From positions 225,200-289,199 of the forward strand of contig CAVXTC010000007.1 of assembly GCA_963764525.1 (NCBI GenBank): DNA of 64,000 nt, written 5' to 3'. The position numbers and the translations under genes are program-made. Shown piece after piece: positions 8,398 to 17,345 of the stretch. The DNA comes from DATDIC01 sp963764525 (GTDB lineage: Bacteria; Pseudomonadota; Alphaproteobacteria; Acetobacterales; Acetobacteraceae). Numbering within the stretch: the first letter of the stretch is position 1; every line of letters begins with the position of its first letter. Under the pieces are notes generated by a model. That model was not told the origin of the DNA. It made no database searches and worked only from the letters and a program-made list of their open reading frames with translations.

Positions 8398-11088
8398 TCA
8401 GGCCGCTCGCGCCATCCCGCGCAGCACGTATTGCAGAATGCCGCCATGCCGATAGTACGCCACCTCGTCCACGGTATCGATGCGGCAGATCACCGGCACG
8501 GTGTCGGTCTTCCCGTTCGGCCGGTGCATGATCAGCGACAGCTCCATCCGCGGCTGCAAATTGTTCAGCCCGGCGATGTCGATCACTTCTTCCCCGGTGA
8601 TGCCAAGGCGCTTGCGGTCCACGCCTTCGGGAAACACCAGCGGCAGCACGCCCATGCCCACCAGGTTGGAGCGGTGGATGCGCTCGAAACTTTCCACGAT
8701 GACTGCACGGATGCCGAGCAGCAGCGTGCCTTTTGCCGCCCAGTCGCGCGATGACCCGGTGCCGTATTCCTTGCCGCCGAACACCACCAGCGGGACGCCT
8801 TCTTTCTTGTAGCGCATGGCGGCGTCATAGATCGGCATCTGCTCGCCGGAGGGCAAATGCCGGGTCATGCCGCCTTCGACGTTGCTCAGCATCTCGTTGC
8901 GGATACGAATGTTAGCGAACGTCCCGCGCATCATGATTTCGTGGTTGCCGCGACGCGAGCCGTAGCTGTTGAAATCCCTCTGCTGCACCTGCCGTTCCAG
9001 CAGATAATCGCCCGCCGGCGAGGTCTTGCGGATCGAGCCCGCCGGGCTGATGTGGTCGGTGGTGATCGAATCGCCCAACACCGCCAGGACACGCGCGCCC
9101 TTGATGTCGGTGACCTCAGGCGGCTCCATCGTGATGCCATCGAAATAGGGTGGATTTTTCACGTAGGTGGAACCATCCGACCAGCGATAGGTCTCGCTCG
9201 GCTCGACCTGCACCGCCTGCCACTGCTTCGGACCTTTGAACACCTCGCCATAGCGTTTGAGGAACTGGTCGCGTGACAGGCTGGTGCGGATGATGTCGGC
9301 GATTTCCTTGTTGGTCGGCCAGACGTCCCGCAGATAGACCGGCTTGCCGTCCTTGCCGGTCCCCAGCGGCGCGGTGGTGATGTCCTCGGTCATCTTGCCG
9401 AGCAGTGCATACGCGACCACCAGCGGCGGCGAGGCCAGATAGTTCGCCCGCACGTTCGGATGCACGCGGCCCTCGAAGTTGCGGTTGCCGGACAGCACCG
9501 CGACAGCGACCAGCTTGTTGTCCTCGATCGCGTCGGCGATCGGGTCCTCCAGCGGGCCGGAATTGCCGATGCACGTGGTGCAGCCATACCCCACCAGGTT
9601 GAACCCGATCGCATCCAAATCCTGCTGCAACCCGGACTTGTCCAGGTACTCGGTCACCACCTGCGACCCCGGAGCGAGCGACGTCTTCACCCACGGCTTG
9701 GCGGTCAGCCCCTTCTCGCGCGCCTTGCGTGCCACCAGCCCAGCGGCCACCAGCACCGAAGGATTGGACGTGTTGGTGCAGGAGGTAATCGCCGCGATCA
9801 CCACGTCCCCGTGGGTGAGTTCGTAGTTCTTCCCCTCGACCTTCGCCGATACGCCGACATCGTTGGCCGGAACGCCGAGGCTTTTGGTGAGCTCCGCCTT
9901 GAACGCGGCCGCGGCATCCTTCAGATCGACCCGGTCCTGCGGGCGCTTCGGGCCGGCCAGGCTGGGCTGCACGGTGGACAGGTCGAGCTCCAGCGTGTCG
10001 GTGAATACCGGGTCCGCGCCGCCGCTCTCGCGGAACATGCCCTGCGCCTTGGTGTATGCTTCCACCAATGCGATCCGGTGCGGGTCCCGCCCGGTCAGCC
10101 GCAAATACTCCAGCGTGACGCGATCGACCGGGAAGAAGCCGCAGGTCGCGCCATACTCGGGCGCCATGTTGCCGATGGTGGCGCGGTCGGCGAGGCCGAG
10201 GTCATCCAGCCCGGGGCCGTAGAATTCGACGAATTTGCCCACCACGCCCTTGCGCCGGAGCATCTGGGTCACCGTCAGCACAAGGTCGGTGGCGGTGGCG
10301 CCCTCCGGCAGCTTTCCGGTCATTTTGAAGCCGATCACGTCGGGAATCAGCATGGCGATCGGCTGTCCCAGCATGGCAGCCTCAGCCTCGATGCCGCCGA
10401 CGCCCCAGCCCAGGATGCCGAGGCCGTTCACCATCGTGGTGTGGCTGTCGGTACCATACAGCGTGTCGGGATAGGCGAAGGTCTCGCCATTCCTTGTGGC
10501 CGTCCACACGCACTGGCCGAGATATTCCAGGTTTACCTGGTGGCAGATGCCGGTGCCGGGCGGGACGACGCGGAAATCGTCGAATGCCTCCTGGCCCCAG
10601 CGCAGAAACCGGTAACGCTCGCCGTTACGCTCGAACTCGATATCGACGTTCTTCTGCAACGCGTCCGGCCGAGCATAGACATCGACCATCACCGAATGAT
10701 CGATCACCAGATCGACCGGGATCAGCGGGTTCACCTTCTCCGGGTTGCCGCCGAGCCGGGTGATGCCGTCGCGCATCGCGGCGAGGTCCACCACCGCCGG
10801 GACGCCGGTAAAGTCCTGCATCAGGATGCGGGCCGGGCGGAACGGCACCTCCCGGTCCGAGTGCGCCCCGGCCAGCCATCCGGCGATGGCCTTGGCGTCG
10901 TCTGTCTTATAGGTCCGCCCGTCCTCGAAGCGCAGCACGTTCTCCAGCAGCACCTTGAGGCTGACCGGCAAGCGGGAGAGGTCGCCCAGATGCGAAGCGG
11001 CTTCGGCCAGCGAGAAGTATTCGTACGGCTTCCCCTCCACGGTAAGGGTGCGGCGCGTCTTCAGGCTGTCCTGTCCGATCGCTGTCAT
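8398..11088 (-). CDS. acnA: aconitate hydratase AcnA
   Basis: A complete 896-residue aconitase A/IRP1-type enzyme that interconverts citrate and isocitrate in the TCA cycle. The [4Fe-4S] ligands are in AITSCTNTSNP and YGCTTCIGNSGPL. Other family blocks are LMQDFTGVPAVVDLAAMRDG, YGTDSHTTMVNGLG, GDSITTDHISPAGSI and KEYGTGSSRDWAAKG. Length and domain order (three N-terminal aconitase domains, linker, swivel domain) are normal. It has no frameshift, which stands out in this window. It is divergent from ccmA, with about 190 bp between them. Confidence 0.97.
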   Translation of the reverse strand: MTAIGQDSLKTRRTLTVEGKPYEYFSLAEAASHLGDLSRLPVSLKVLLENVLRFEDGRTYKTDDAKAIAGWLAGAHSDREVPFRPARILMQDFTGVPAVVDLAAMRDGITRLGGNPEKVNPLIPVDLVIDHSVMVDVYARPDALQKNVDIEFERNGERYRFLRWGQEAFDDFRVVPPGTGICHQVNLEYLGQCVWTATRNGETFAYPDTLYGTDSHTTMVNGLGILGWGVGGIEAEAAMLGQPIAMLIPDVIGFKMTGKLPEGATATDLVLTVTQMLRRKGVVGKFVEFYGPGLDDLGLADRATIGNMAPEYGATCGFFPVDRVTLEYLRLTGRDPHRIALVEAYTKAQGMFRESGGADPVFTDTLELDLSTVQPSLAGPKRPQDRVDLKDAAAAFKAELTKSLGVPANDVGVSAKVEGKNYELTHGDVVIAAITSCTNTSNPSVLVAAGLVARKAREKGLTAKPWVKTSLAPGSQVVTEYLDKSGLQQDLDAIGFNLVGYGCTTCIGNSGPLEDPIADAIEDNKLVAVAVLSGNRNFEGRVHPNVRANYLASPPLVVAYALLGKMTEDITTAPLGTGKDGKPVYLRDVWPTNKEIADIIRTSLSRDQFLKRYGEVFKGPKQWQAVQVEPSETYRWSDGSTYVKNPPYFDGITMEPPEVTDIKGARVLAVLGDSITTDHISPAGSIRKTSPAGDYLLERQVQQRDFNSYGSRRGNHEIMMRGTFANIRIRNEMLSNVEGGMTRHLPSGEQMPIYDAAMRYKKEGVPLVVFGGKEYGTGSSRDWAAKGTLLLGIRAVIVESFERIHRSNLVGMGVLPLVFPEGVDRKRLGITGEEVIDIAGLNNLQPRMELSLIMHRPNGKTDTVPVICRIDTVDEVAYYRHGGILQYVLRGMARAA

Positions 11089-11277
11089 CGCCCGTTCGTC
11101 CCTGCTGCAAGGACGCCCCTTGTTGTGTGACGTGCCCCGCCGTGGTTTACCGGTGAGCCGTCACAGAAATGGTTCGGCGACGCGGCTTTAACCACACCGT
11201 CCCCGGATCGTCCACACGACCGGGCGGCCGGTGCGGGATCGACCTGCCGCCATGGCGCTAACGAGAGGCGGGCCGGC

Positions 11278-11872
11278 GTGTTGCAGGCGGATGGCGTGGC
11301 GGCATTCCGGGGCGAGCGGCTGGTGTTCCGGGACCTGCACTTCTCCGTCGCCGCCGGCGGGGCGCTGGTCCTGGTTGGGCCGAACGGATCCGGGAAATCG
11401 ACGCTGCTGCGGGTGCTGGCCGGCCTGTTGCGACCGGCCGCCGGCCGCGTGCTGTGGCAGGGCGAGGACGCGCTGGCCGACCCCTCCTCGCACGCCCGGA
11501 GACTGGTCTATGTCGGCCACCTGGACGCGGTAAAACCAGGCCTGACCGTGGCCGAGAATTCTGAGCTTCGCCGCGCGGTTGGGGGCAGGGTCGGCAATCG
11601 CCGGACTTACGGCTCTGGGCCTGCGGGACCTGGCCGAACTTCCGGCGCGAATGCTGTCGGCCGGGCAGAAGCGGCGGCTGGCGCTGGCGAGGCTGGTGGT
11701 CTCGACCGCGCCGCTCTGGCTGCTGGACGAGCCGACGCTCGGTCTGGATGCGGGCGCCGTGGCACTGTTCGGCACTCTGGCTGCCGCGCATCGCCGGCGC
11801 GGCGGCGTGGTGGTGGCGGCTACGCACTTGCCCCTGCCGATGCCGAATGCGGCAGAGCATCGGCTGGCCTGA
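11278..11872 (+). CDS. ccmA: heme exporter ATP-binding protein CcmA, frameshifted, without ccmB/ccmC
   Basis: This is the ATPase of the CcmABCD heme export/handling system for cytochrome c maturation. It has Walker A VGPNGSGKST, the Q-loop region YVGHLDAVKPGLTVAEN, the signature LSAGQKRRLALARL, Walker B LWLLDEPTLGLD, and the switch His in AATHLPL. A GTG start at 11278 and stop at 11870-11872 give about 198 residues, normal for CcmA. One frameshift lies near 11565. ccmB and ccmC, which normally follow directly, are absent. Instead there is a repeat and the opposite-strand gpsA. Confidence 0.9.
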
Positions 11873-11884
11873 CATGGTCGGCAA

Positions 11885-11980
11885 GATATACCAGCCGCCT
11901 GCCGTCATTCCCGCGAAAAGCGGGAATCCAGCCCCGCTTGCAATGCCGAGACACCCGCGTCCGTTTCGCGGGTATGACGC
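11885..11980. repeat. intergenic repeat family C (GTCATTCCCGCGAAA type)
   Basis: A hairpin-forming intergenic repeat that begins GATATACCAG and contains CGTCATTCCCGCGAAAAGCG, ending with a second inverted arm (CGCGGGTATGAC). Related copies lie at about 26100-26143 (split by the IS4 element), 29016-29250 and 42820-42864. Between ccmA and gpsA, which converge, it could act as a weak bidirectional terminator. Confidence 0.7.
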
Positions 11981-12070
11981 CGCGAAACGCGGTCCCTCGG
12001 CAATTGCGCCGGCGACTCCCCTCCCCTGGCGGGCCCGCTCTCCCAAGAACCGTGAGGTCCCCTCCCTCCG

Positions 12071-13031
12071 CTATTCGTCCCGTGGCGGACGGGCCAGCAA
12101 TTCGCGCACCGCATCCGCAAGCGTGGTTCGGCCGCTGAGCCAATCCGCCAACGCGCGGCAGATCGGCATGTCCAGCGCGCCGGCCCGGGCCACCAGCGCC
12201 GGGGCGGTGGCGACGCCTTCGGTGACCTCGGTGCGGGCCCGCAGGATGTCGGCCAGCGTCTCGCCGCGGCCGAGCGCCAGGCCCAGGCTGTAGTTGCGGC
12301 TGTTGGGGCTGGTGCATGTCAGCAACAGGTCGCCGAGCCCCGACAGCCCCATGACCGTGTCCATCCGTCCGCCCAGCGCAACGGCCAACCGCGCCAGTTC
12401 AGCCAGCCCGCGCGTGATCAGGCCGGCCCGGGCGTTCTCCCCCAGATCGGCGCCGATAACCGCGCCGGCCGCGATGGCGATGACGTTCTTCGCCGCGCCG
12501 CCAACCTGCGCGCCGATCGGATCGTCACTGCCATAGACGCGGAACGCCGGAGTGGCGAGCAGCCCGGCCGCGTGCGTGCGAAGTTCCGGATCGGCAGCGG
12601 CCAGCAGCGTGGCCGCCGGCTGGCCGGCGGCGATCTCCCGGGCAAAATTGGGGCCGGTCAGCACGGCGGCCGGCACGCCGGGGTGCAACTCTGCCAGTAT
12701 CTCCAGCGGCAGCCGCAACGTGCCGGCTTCGATACCCTTGGCGCAGCAAACAACCGGCGTGTCCCCGGTCAGGCCGGCTGCCACGGCCCGCAGGTGCTGA
12801 AGCGGCACGGCCAGCAGAACCAGCGACGCCCGGTCCGGCAGATCGGCGGTCACGTGAACCGTGCCGGGCAGGCGGACTCGCGGGCAGCCGTGGGTTCTCC
12901 CGCGTCCGCTCGATCGCGGCGGCACGGGCAGGATCGCGTGCCCACAGGGTCACCTCGGCACCGGCCCGCGCGGCCTGCACCGCCAGCGCGGTACCCCAGG
13001 CACCGGCGCCGATCACCGCGACGCTATTCAT
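12071..13031 (-). CDS. gpsA: glycerol-3-phosphate dehydrogenase [NAD(P)+], frameshifted
   Basis: The N-terminus MNSVAVIGAGAWGTALAVQA is the dinucleotide-binding GxGxxG loop of GpsA. It is followed by VTLWARDPARAAAIERTREN, VLLAVPLQHLR, VVCCAKGIEAGTL, AVLTGPNFAREIAAGQPAA, and QVGGAAKNVIAIAAG with the catalytic Lys. Next come the GLGDLLLTCTSPNSRNYSLG block and TEGVATAPALV. It reduces dihydroxyacetone phosphate for phospholipid synthesis. One frameshift lies near 12880, about 45 codons in. The start at 13031 overlaps the 3' end of rlmJ by 8 bp, so the two are co-transcribed (rlmJ first). Confidence 0.92.
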
Positions 13032-13842
13032 CCGCCAGCCGGATCAGCGCGGTCCCCTCGCCCGGCGAGCGGTCGCCGAGCCGGGCGAGCAGCGCGGCCA
13101 GGATCGGCGGCGCTTCGTCCTCGAACCGGAAGGGTGGGTTGATCAGCAGCATGCCGCATCCGTTGAGCCGGCCGGGGTCGAGCGGCTCCCGCAAGCAGAG
13201 TTCGGCGGCGACGATATCCGGGATCCCGCTCTCCTGCATCGCTGCGTGAAACGCGCGCACGGGGGCGCGGTGCTTGATCGGGTACCACGCGGCGAACACG
13301 CCGGTGCGGAATTTCGCATGGCCGGCGCGCAGCCCCGCTGCCAGCCGGGCGAACTCGTCGGGGGTTTCGTATGGCGGATCGATCAGAATCAGGCCGCGGC
13401 GCTCGGCCGGCGGCAGCAGTGCGCCCAACGCCTCCCACGCGTCGCGGCGATGCGCCGCGACCTGAGGGTCGCCGGCATGGTGGCGGCGGAGCGCAGCGTA
13501 GTCCTGCTTCTGCAGTTCGCAGCACGCGAGGCGATCGCCCGGCCGCAGCAGCGCGCGGGCGATGGCGGAGGAGCCGGGATACAGGCCGAGATGTCCCACC
13601 AGCCCGATATAATCGGCCAGCGTCGCCGGCGGATCATCCAGCAGGCGGGCGATGCCGGCGCGCCATTCGCCGGTACGCTCGGCCGGGCCGGTGGCAAGGT
13701 CGGTGTGTCCGGGGCCGGCGTGGGTGTCGAGGACGAACAGCGGCGCCGGCTTGCGTGTCAGCGCGTGCAGCAGCCAGACCAGCAGCGCGTGCTTCAGGCA
13801 GTCGCCGAAATTTCCGGCGTGATAGGCGTGTCGGTAGTTCAT
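13024..13842 (-). CDS. rlmJ: 23S rRNA (adenine(2030)-N6)-methyltransferase RlmJ
   Basis: An intact protein of 272 residues beginning MNYRHAYHAGNFGDCLKHAL, the hallmark RlmJ/YhiR start. Further motifs are LFVLDTHAGPGHTDL, the N6-adenine methylase motif DPPYE (residues about 168-172), FAAWYPIKHRAPVRAFH and MLLINPPFRFEDE. It methylates A2030 of 23S rRNA. An upstream extension to 13968 is open but lacks family similarity, so ATG at 13842 is chosen. It precedes and overlaps gpsA. Confidence 0.93.
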   Translation of the reverse strand: MNYRHAYHAGNFGDCLKHALLVWLLHALTRKPAPLFVLDTHAGPGHTDLATGPAERTGEWRAGIARLLDDPPATLADYIGLVGHLGLYPGSSAIARALLRPGDRLACCELQKQDYAALRRHHAGDPQVAAHRRDAWEALGALLPPAERRGLILIDPPYETPDEFARLAAGLRAGHAKFRTGVFAAWYPIKHRAPVRAFHAAMQESGIPDIVAAELCLREPLDPGRLNGCGMLLINPPFRFEDEAPPILAALLARLGDRSPGEGTALIRLADE

Positions 13843-14163
13843 GAGGCGATCAGGGCGCCGTCGGCGCAGCCGACCCGCCAGGCCGGTCCGCGTTCGATTG
13901 CCCATGCCACGCCAGCAGGCTGGTGGCAGCCTGCGCGCGAACCTCCCTTCTGTCCGGTGCCGGTGCATACTCCGCAGATGGTGCCCCGTAATCGCAATGT
14001 CGGCGGGTCACCTCAGGACGATCACATGCAACCGCCAGTCCCGGCATGGTGGACGTCACCGGCCCGACTTGCGATCCTGGCCGGCCCACCCGTCCCGAGG
14101 CATCCGCATGATCCTGATCCGCGTCTCGCTCTCCGCTAACATCCGATTCACCGGAAGCCGCGC
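13843..14163. other. intergenic region between divergent rlmJ and M81 peptidase genes
   Basis: About 320 bp with no supported gene. It must contain the promoters of both divergent genes. I see no clear -35/-10 pair, operator palindrome or repeat. Composition is as GC-rich as the flanks. Confidence 0.5.
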
Positions 14164-15654
14164 ATGAGACCGCGCATCGCTGTCGGCGGCTTCCTGCACG
14201 AGACGCACTCCTTCGCGCCACGCCCCACCACCTGGCCGGACTTTGTCCAACCCGGCGGCTTCCCTCGGCTGCAGCACGGGCCGGGGCTGCTCGATGCCCT
14301 GCGCGGCACCTCGGTACCGATCGCCGGGGCGATCGCGGCGGCGGAGGCGGCGGGGGTGTCGCCGGTACCGCTCGCCTGGACCATCGCCGCACCAGCCGGC
14401 CCGATTCAGGACGAAGCATTCGAGCGGGTCGCCGCGCTGATCTGTGCGCGGCTGTCTGATGCGCTGGAGGAAGCGCCGCTGGATGGCGTCTATCTCGACC
14501 TGCACGGCGCCGCCCTGGCCGAGAGCTTCCCGGACGCCGAAGGAGAGCTGCTGCGCCGTGTGCGGGCGATCATCGGCGGCCTGCCACTGACCATCAGCCT
14601 GGACCCGCACGCCAACCTGACCCGGGCGATGGTCGAGCTGTCCGACGCAGTCGTGCCGTTCCGCACCTACCCGCATGTCGATATGAAAGCGGCCGGCGCC
14701 CAGGCGATGCGTCTGCTGCTGGCACGGATCGAGCGCCGGACCCCGTGGGCGCGCGCCTTCCGCCAGCTCGATTTCTGGATCCCGCTCGGCAGCCAGTGCA
14801 CGTTGATGGAGCCGATGGCCGGTCTGATGGCGGAACGCGCGGCGCTGGCCGAACGGGACGGGCTGGCCGAGCTCGCTTGGTGCTTCGGCTTTCCCTATGC
14901 CGACTTCGCCGATTGCGGCCCGGCACTCGCGACTTTTGCGCAAACCCAGGCGGCGGCGGATGCGGCGGCCGATGCGTTCGCCGCGCAGGTCGCAGCGCGG
15001 GAAAGCGCCTTTGTCCAGGACACCTTGCCCGCCGCCGAGGCGGTTGCCGAGGCGAAGCGCCTCGCCGCGGCCGGACGTCGGCCGGTGGTGCTGGCCGACA
15101 CGCAGGACAATCCGGGCGGCGGGGGTCACGGCGACACGACCGGGCTGCTGGCCGAACTGGTGCGCCAGGGCGCCGCCGGCGCGCTGGTCTGCCTGATCAA
15201 CGATGCGGACAGCGCCGCCGCGTGCCACGCCGCCGGGGAGGAGGCCACGGTTCCGCTGTCACTCGGCGGCAAATCGGACGGAATGCCGTTCGCCTGCACC
15301 CCGCGCGTGCTGAAGCTGACCGACGGGCGGTTCACATTGACCGGGCCGATGGGCGCCGGCAATCCGGCTAATCTCGGTCCCACCGCGCTGATCGAGATCG
15401 ATGGCGTGCGCGTCATCGTGGTCAGCCGTAAGATGCAGGCGCTGGATCAGGCGATCATCCGCCACGTCGGAATCGAGCCGGCCGAGTGCCCGATCATGGC
15501 GCTGAAATCATCCGTGCATTTCCGCGCCGACTTCGCCCCGATCGCCGCCGAAATCATCGTTGCCATCGCCCCCGGCCCCGTCGTGGCGGATCCGGCGACG
15601 CTGAATTTCCGCCATGTCCGCGCCGACATTCGCCGGCGTCCGCGCCGGTTATAG
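14164..15654 (+). CDS. M81 family metallopeptidase (MlrC/microcystinase C-like)
   Basis: An intact 496-residue protein of the M81/MlrC family: zinc peptidases related to the enzyme that cleaves linearised microcystin products, but widespread in organisms with no microcystin link. Family landmarks are IAVGGFLHETHSFAP at the start, GVYLDLHGAA, SLDPHANLT, VVPFRTYPHVDM, and the block LADTQDNPGGGGHGDTT. The latter part has SLGGKSDGM and HVRADIRRR. Its stop overlaps the stop of the convergent lipoprotein gene. The substrate is unknown; a peptidase or amidohydrolase acting on modified peptides is likely. Confidence 0.9.
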   Translation: MRPRIAVGGFLHETHSFAPRPTTWPDFVQPGGFPRLQHGPGLLDALRGTSVPIAGAIAAAEAAGVSPVPLAWTIAAPAGPIQDEAFERVAALICARLSDALEEAPLDGVYLDLHGAALAESFPDAEGELLRRVRAIIGGLPLTISLDPHANLTRAMVELSDAVVPFRTYPHVDMKAAGAQAMRLLLARIERRTPWARAFRQLDFWIPLGSQCTLMEPMAGLMAERAALAERDGLAELAWCFGFPYADFADCGPALATFAQTQAAADAAADAFAAQVAARESAFVQDTLPAAEAVAEAKRLAAAGRRPVVLADTQDNPGGGGHGDTTGLLAELVRQGAAGALVCLINDADSAAACHAAGEEATVPLSLGGKSDGMPFACTPRVLKLTDGRFTLTGPMGAGNPANLGPTALIEIDGVRVIVVSRKMQALDQAIIRHVGIEPAECPIMALKSSVHFRADFAPIAAEIIVAIAPGPVVADPATLNFRHVRADIRRRPRRL

Positions 15655-16219
15655 GAAGCTGCCGCCCCGGGCGCAGCCGAGCGCGCAGAACGTGCCATTC
15701 AGCGCGCCCTCAGCCTGAATGGTCGCACGGTTGGCGATCGGGATGAACGGCAGGTCGGTCAGCAGGGCGAGCGTTCGCTCCGGACCGAGCGTGAAATTCG
15801 GTGTGTTCAGCGCCGACAGCGCCGCGGCTCGGTCGCCATGCCGGAGCGCGAACGACGCGCCGAGCATGCGATTGACCACCTCTTGAGACGGTGCGTTGGG
15901 GAGAATGCCCAGGGTGCGCCGCACGTCCTGCCGGGCCTGCAGCATCTGGTCGGCGATGATCGGACTGAACGCCTGCCAGTTCTGATCGACGCTGATGTCG
16001 CCGGCGGCGTAGTCCACGGCCGCTACGGCGGTGGCCGCGCTGACCGGATCCCCGCGGGTGCGCGCCGGCGAGGCGAACGCCCAGGCCGAGTACCTGAATC
16101 GCATTTGACGGGCTGTCCAGGCCACTGCCGGGCGGCATCCGCGCGGCATCCACCGGCGGCCGCGCGGCGCAACCAGCCAGGATGAACAGACCGACCAGGA
16201 TAACGGCGCGGACCGGCAT
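15649..16219 (-). CDS. putative lipoprotein, unknown function, frameshifted
   Basis: The start MPVRAVILVGLFILAGCAAR is a short lipoprotein signal with lipobox LAGC, so the mature protein would be anchored by Cys16. After a frameshift near 16070 the remainder reads ATAVAAVDYAAGDISVDQNW, LQARQDVRRTLGILPNAPS, VVNRMLGASFALRHGDRAAA, and ends with CALGCARGGSFL. It is about 190 residues in total. I recognise no domain. The 3' end overlaps the end of the M81 peptidase gene by a few bases. Confidence 0.65.
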
Positions 16220-16356
16220 GGCTCTCTCGGACGCTTGTTCCGCCGCAGAGATGGGGCGGAGTTCGGTGGGGGTCCAGGGGCGGGCGGCGCAGCGGCCAGG
16301 ACGGCGGGGAGCGCCGGTATCGAGCTCGATCTACCAGCGGCTGATCCGGGTGATGG

Positions 16357-17028
16357 TCAATCCTGGCGGCTTGCCGCCGGCGAGGGCCGCTTTGACGACC
16401 TGGGCCGGCGGACGGCTATCACCTTCCCGCTGCTTCCGCCGCCGCAGAAGAACTGATCGCCGCCATCGGATTCGAGCCCCGACAGGCCGGTTCCCGGCGG
16501 CATCTCGAGCCTTGCCAGGACCTCTCCGGTCGCCGGATCGACTCGCCTTATGTCGCTCTCGTCACCTTCCCGGGTGCCGTGCCAGAGCTCGCCGTCGATC
16601 CAGGTGACGCCGGTGACGAAGCGGTTAAATTCGATGGTGCGGAGAATTGCCCCTGTCTGGGGATCGATCTGATGGATCTTGCGGTCCCGATACTGCCCCA
16701 CCCAGAGCGTCCCTTCGGCCCACGCGAGCCCCGAGTCACCGCCGCCCCCGGGCGCCGGGATCGTGGCGAGCACGCGGCCGGTGTTCGGATCGATCTTCTG
16801 GATGCGATTCTCGGCGAGCTGAAACAGGTGCTGGCCGTCGAAGGCCGTTCCTGCATGCGCGGCGACATCGATTGAACGTGCCGTCTTCCCGGTCGTTGGA
16901 TCGAGGGCATTCAACTTATCTCCGGAGGCAAACCAGACGTGCTGACCGTCAAAGGTGACCCCATGCACGGCGTCGACGCCCGGAAAGGGGCCATACTCAC
17001 GGAGGATTTCGGCCGCTGATCGTTTCAT
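16357..17028 (-). CDS. beta-propeller protein, YncE / glutaminyl-cyclase-like
   Basis: The product is about 223 residues from the ATG at 17028 (MKRSAAEILREYG). It consists of repeated blades of the pattern D..TG.......I. Examples are HGVTFDGQHVWFASGDKLNA, LDPTTGKTARSI, IQKIDPNTGRVLATIPAPGG, GTLWVGQYRDRKIHQIDPQT and GVTWIDGELWHGTREGDESD. No signal peptide is visible. The C-terminal dozen residues after VIAVRRPR look like read-through sequence. It lies next to a large winged-helix regulator on the same strand and a DUF899 gene on the other, which suggests one functional cassette. The ligand or reaction is unknown. Confidence 0.75.
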   Translation of the reverse strand: MKRSAAEILREYGPFPGVDAVHGVTFDGQHVWFASGDKLNALDPTTGKTARSIDVAAHAGTAFDGQHLFQLAENRIQKIDPNTGRVLATIPAPGGGGDSGLAWAEGTLWVGQYRDRKIHQIDPQTGAILRTIEFNRFVTGVTWIDGELWHGTREGDESDIRRVDPATGEVLARLEMPPGTGLSGLESDGGDQFFCGGGSSGKVIAVRRPRSSKRPSPAASRQD

Positions 17029-17106
17029 GCTGCTATCCTGGTGGCCTGGTTGAGAAGTTCGTATTCCTCGCTCCGCGAAATGACGAGGCACTTCGGAATC
17101 GGGACA

Positions 17107-17220
17107 CTAATCACTCGGCAGTGCAGCGGGGAGTAACAAGGTTGTCGTGAGTCCCGGCACCGGCGGGGTCATCCAACCACACGCCCGCCCGCGCCAAAAC
17201 GACTGCACCTTGCCTGCTAG
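17107..17220 (-). pseudogene. degenerate duplicate of the regulator C-terminus
   Basis: The 37 codons before the stop encode a sequence matching the last 37 residues of the adjacent regulator at 26 of 37 positions (for example WMTPPVPGLTTTLLL against WMTPSVPGFTATLLL). Nothing upstream matches the rest of the regulator. It is a leftover of a second, diverged copy of the regulator gene. The surrounding 17029-17345 gap holds no other gene. Confidence 0.75.
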
Positions 17221-17345
17221 GCCGGGTGTTCCATAACTGGATTCTCCAGGGAAGCGACCAGCGACACGATCAATCGGTCCGTCGATGCCGCCGCTCGAGC
17301 GTGCCAGTATGGCACCGCATCGAAAATGCACCGTCGCCTTGCAAA

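Noticed and set aside
9460..11130. A 556-codon open frame on the plus strand opposite acnA
   Set aside because: It is the antisense shadow of aconitase, which has every expected motif on the minus strand. Long antisense frames are normal in GC-rich DNA.
16182..16607. Plus-strand ORF of 141 codons upstream of the propeller gene's 3' end
   Set aside because: Arginine-rich, overlaps two better supported minus-strand genes, no family resemblance.
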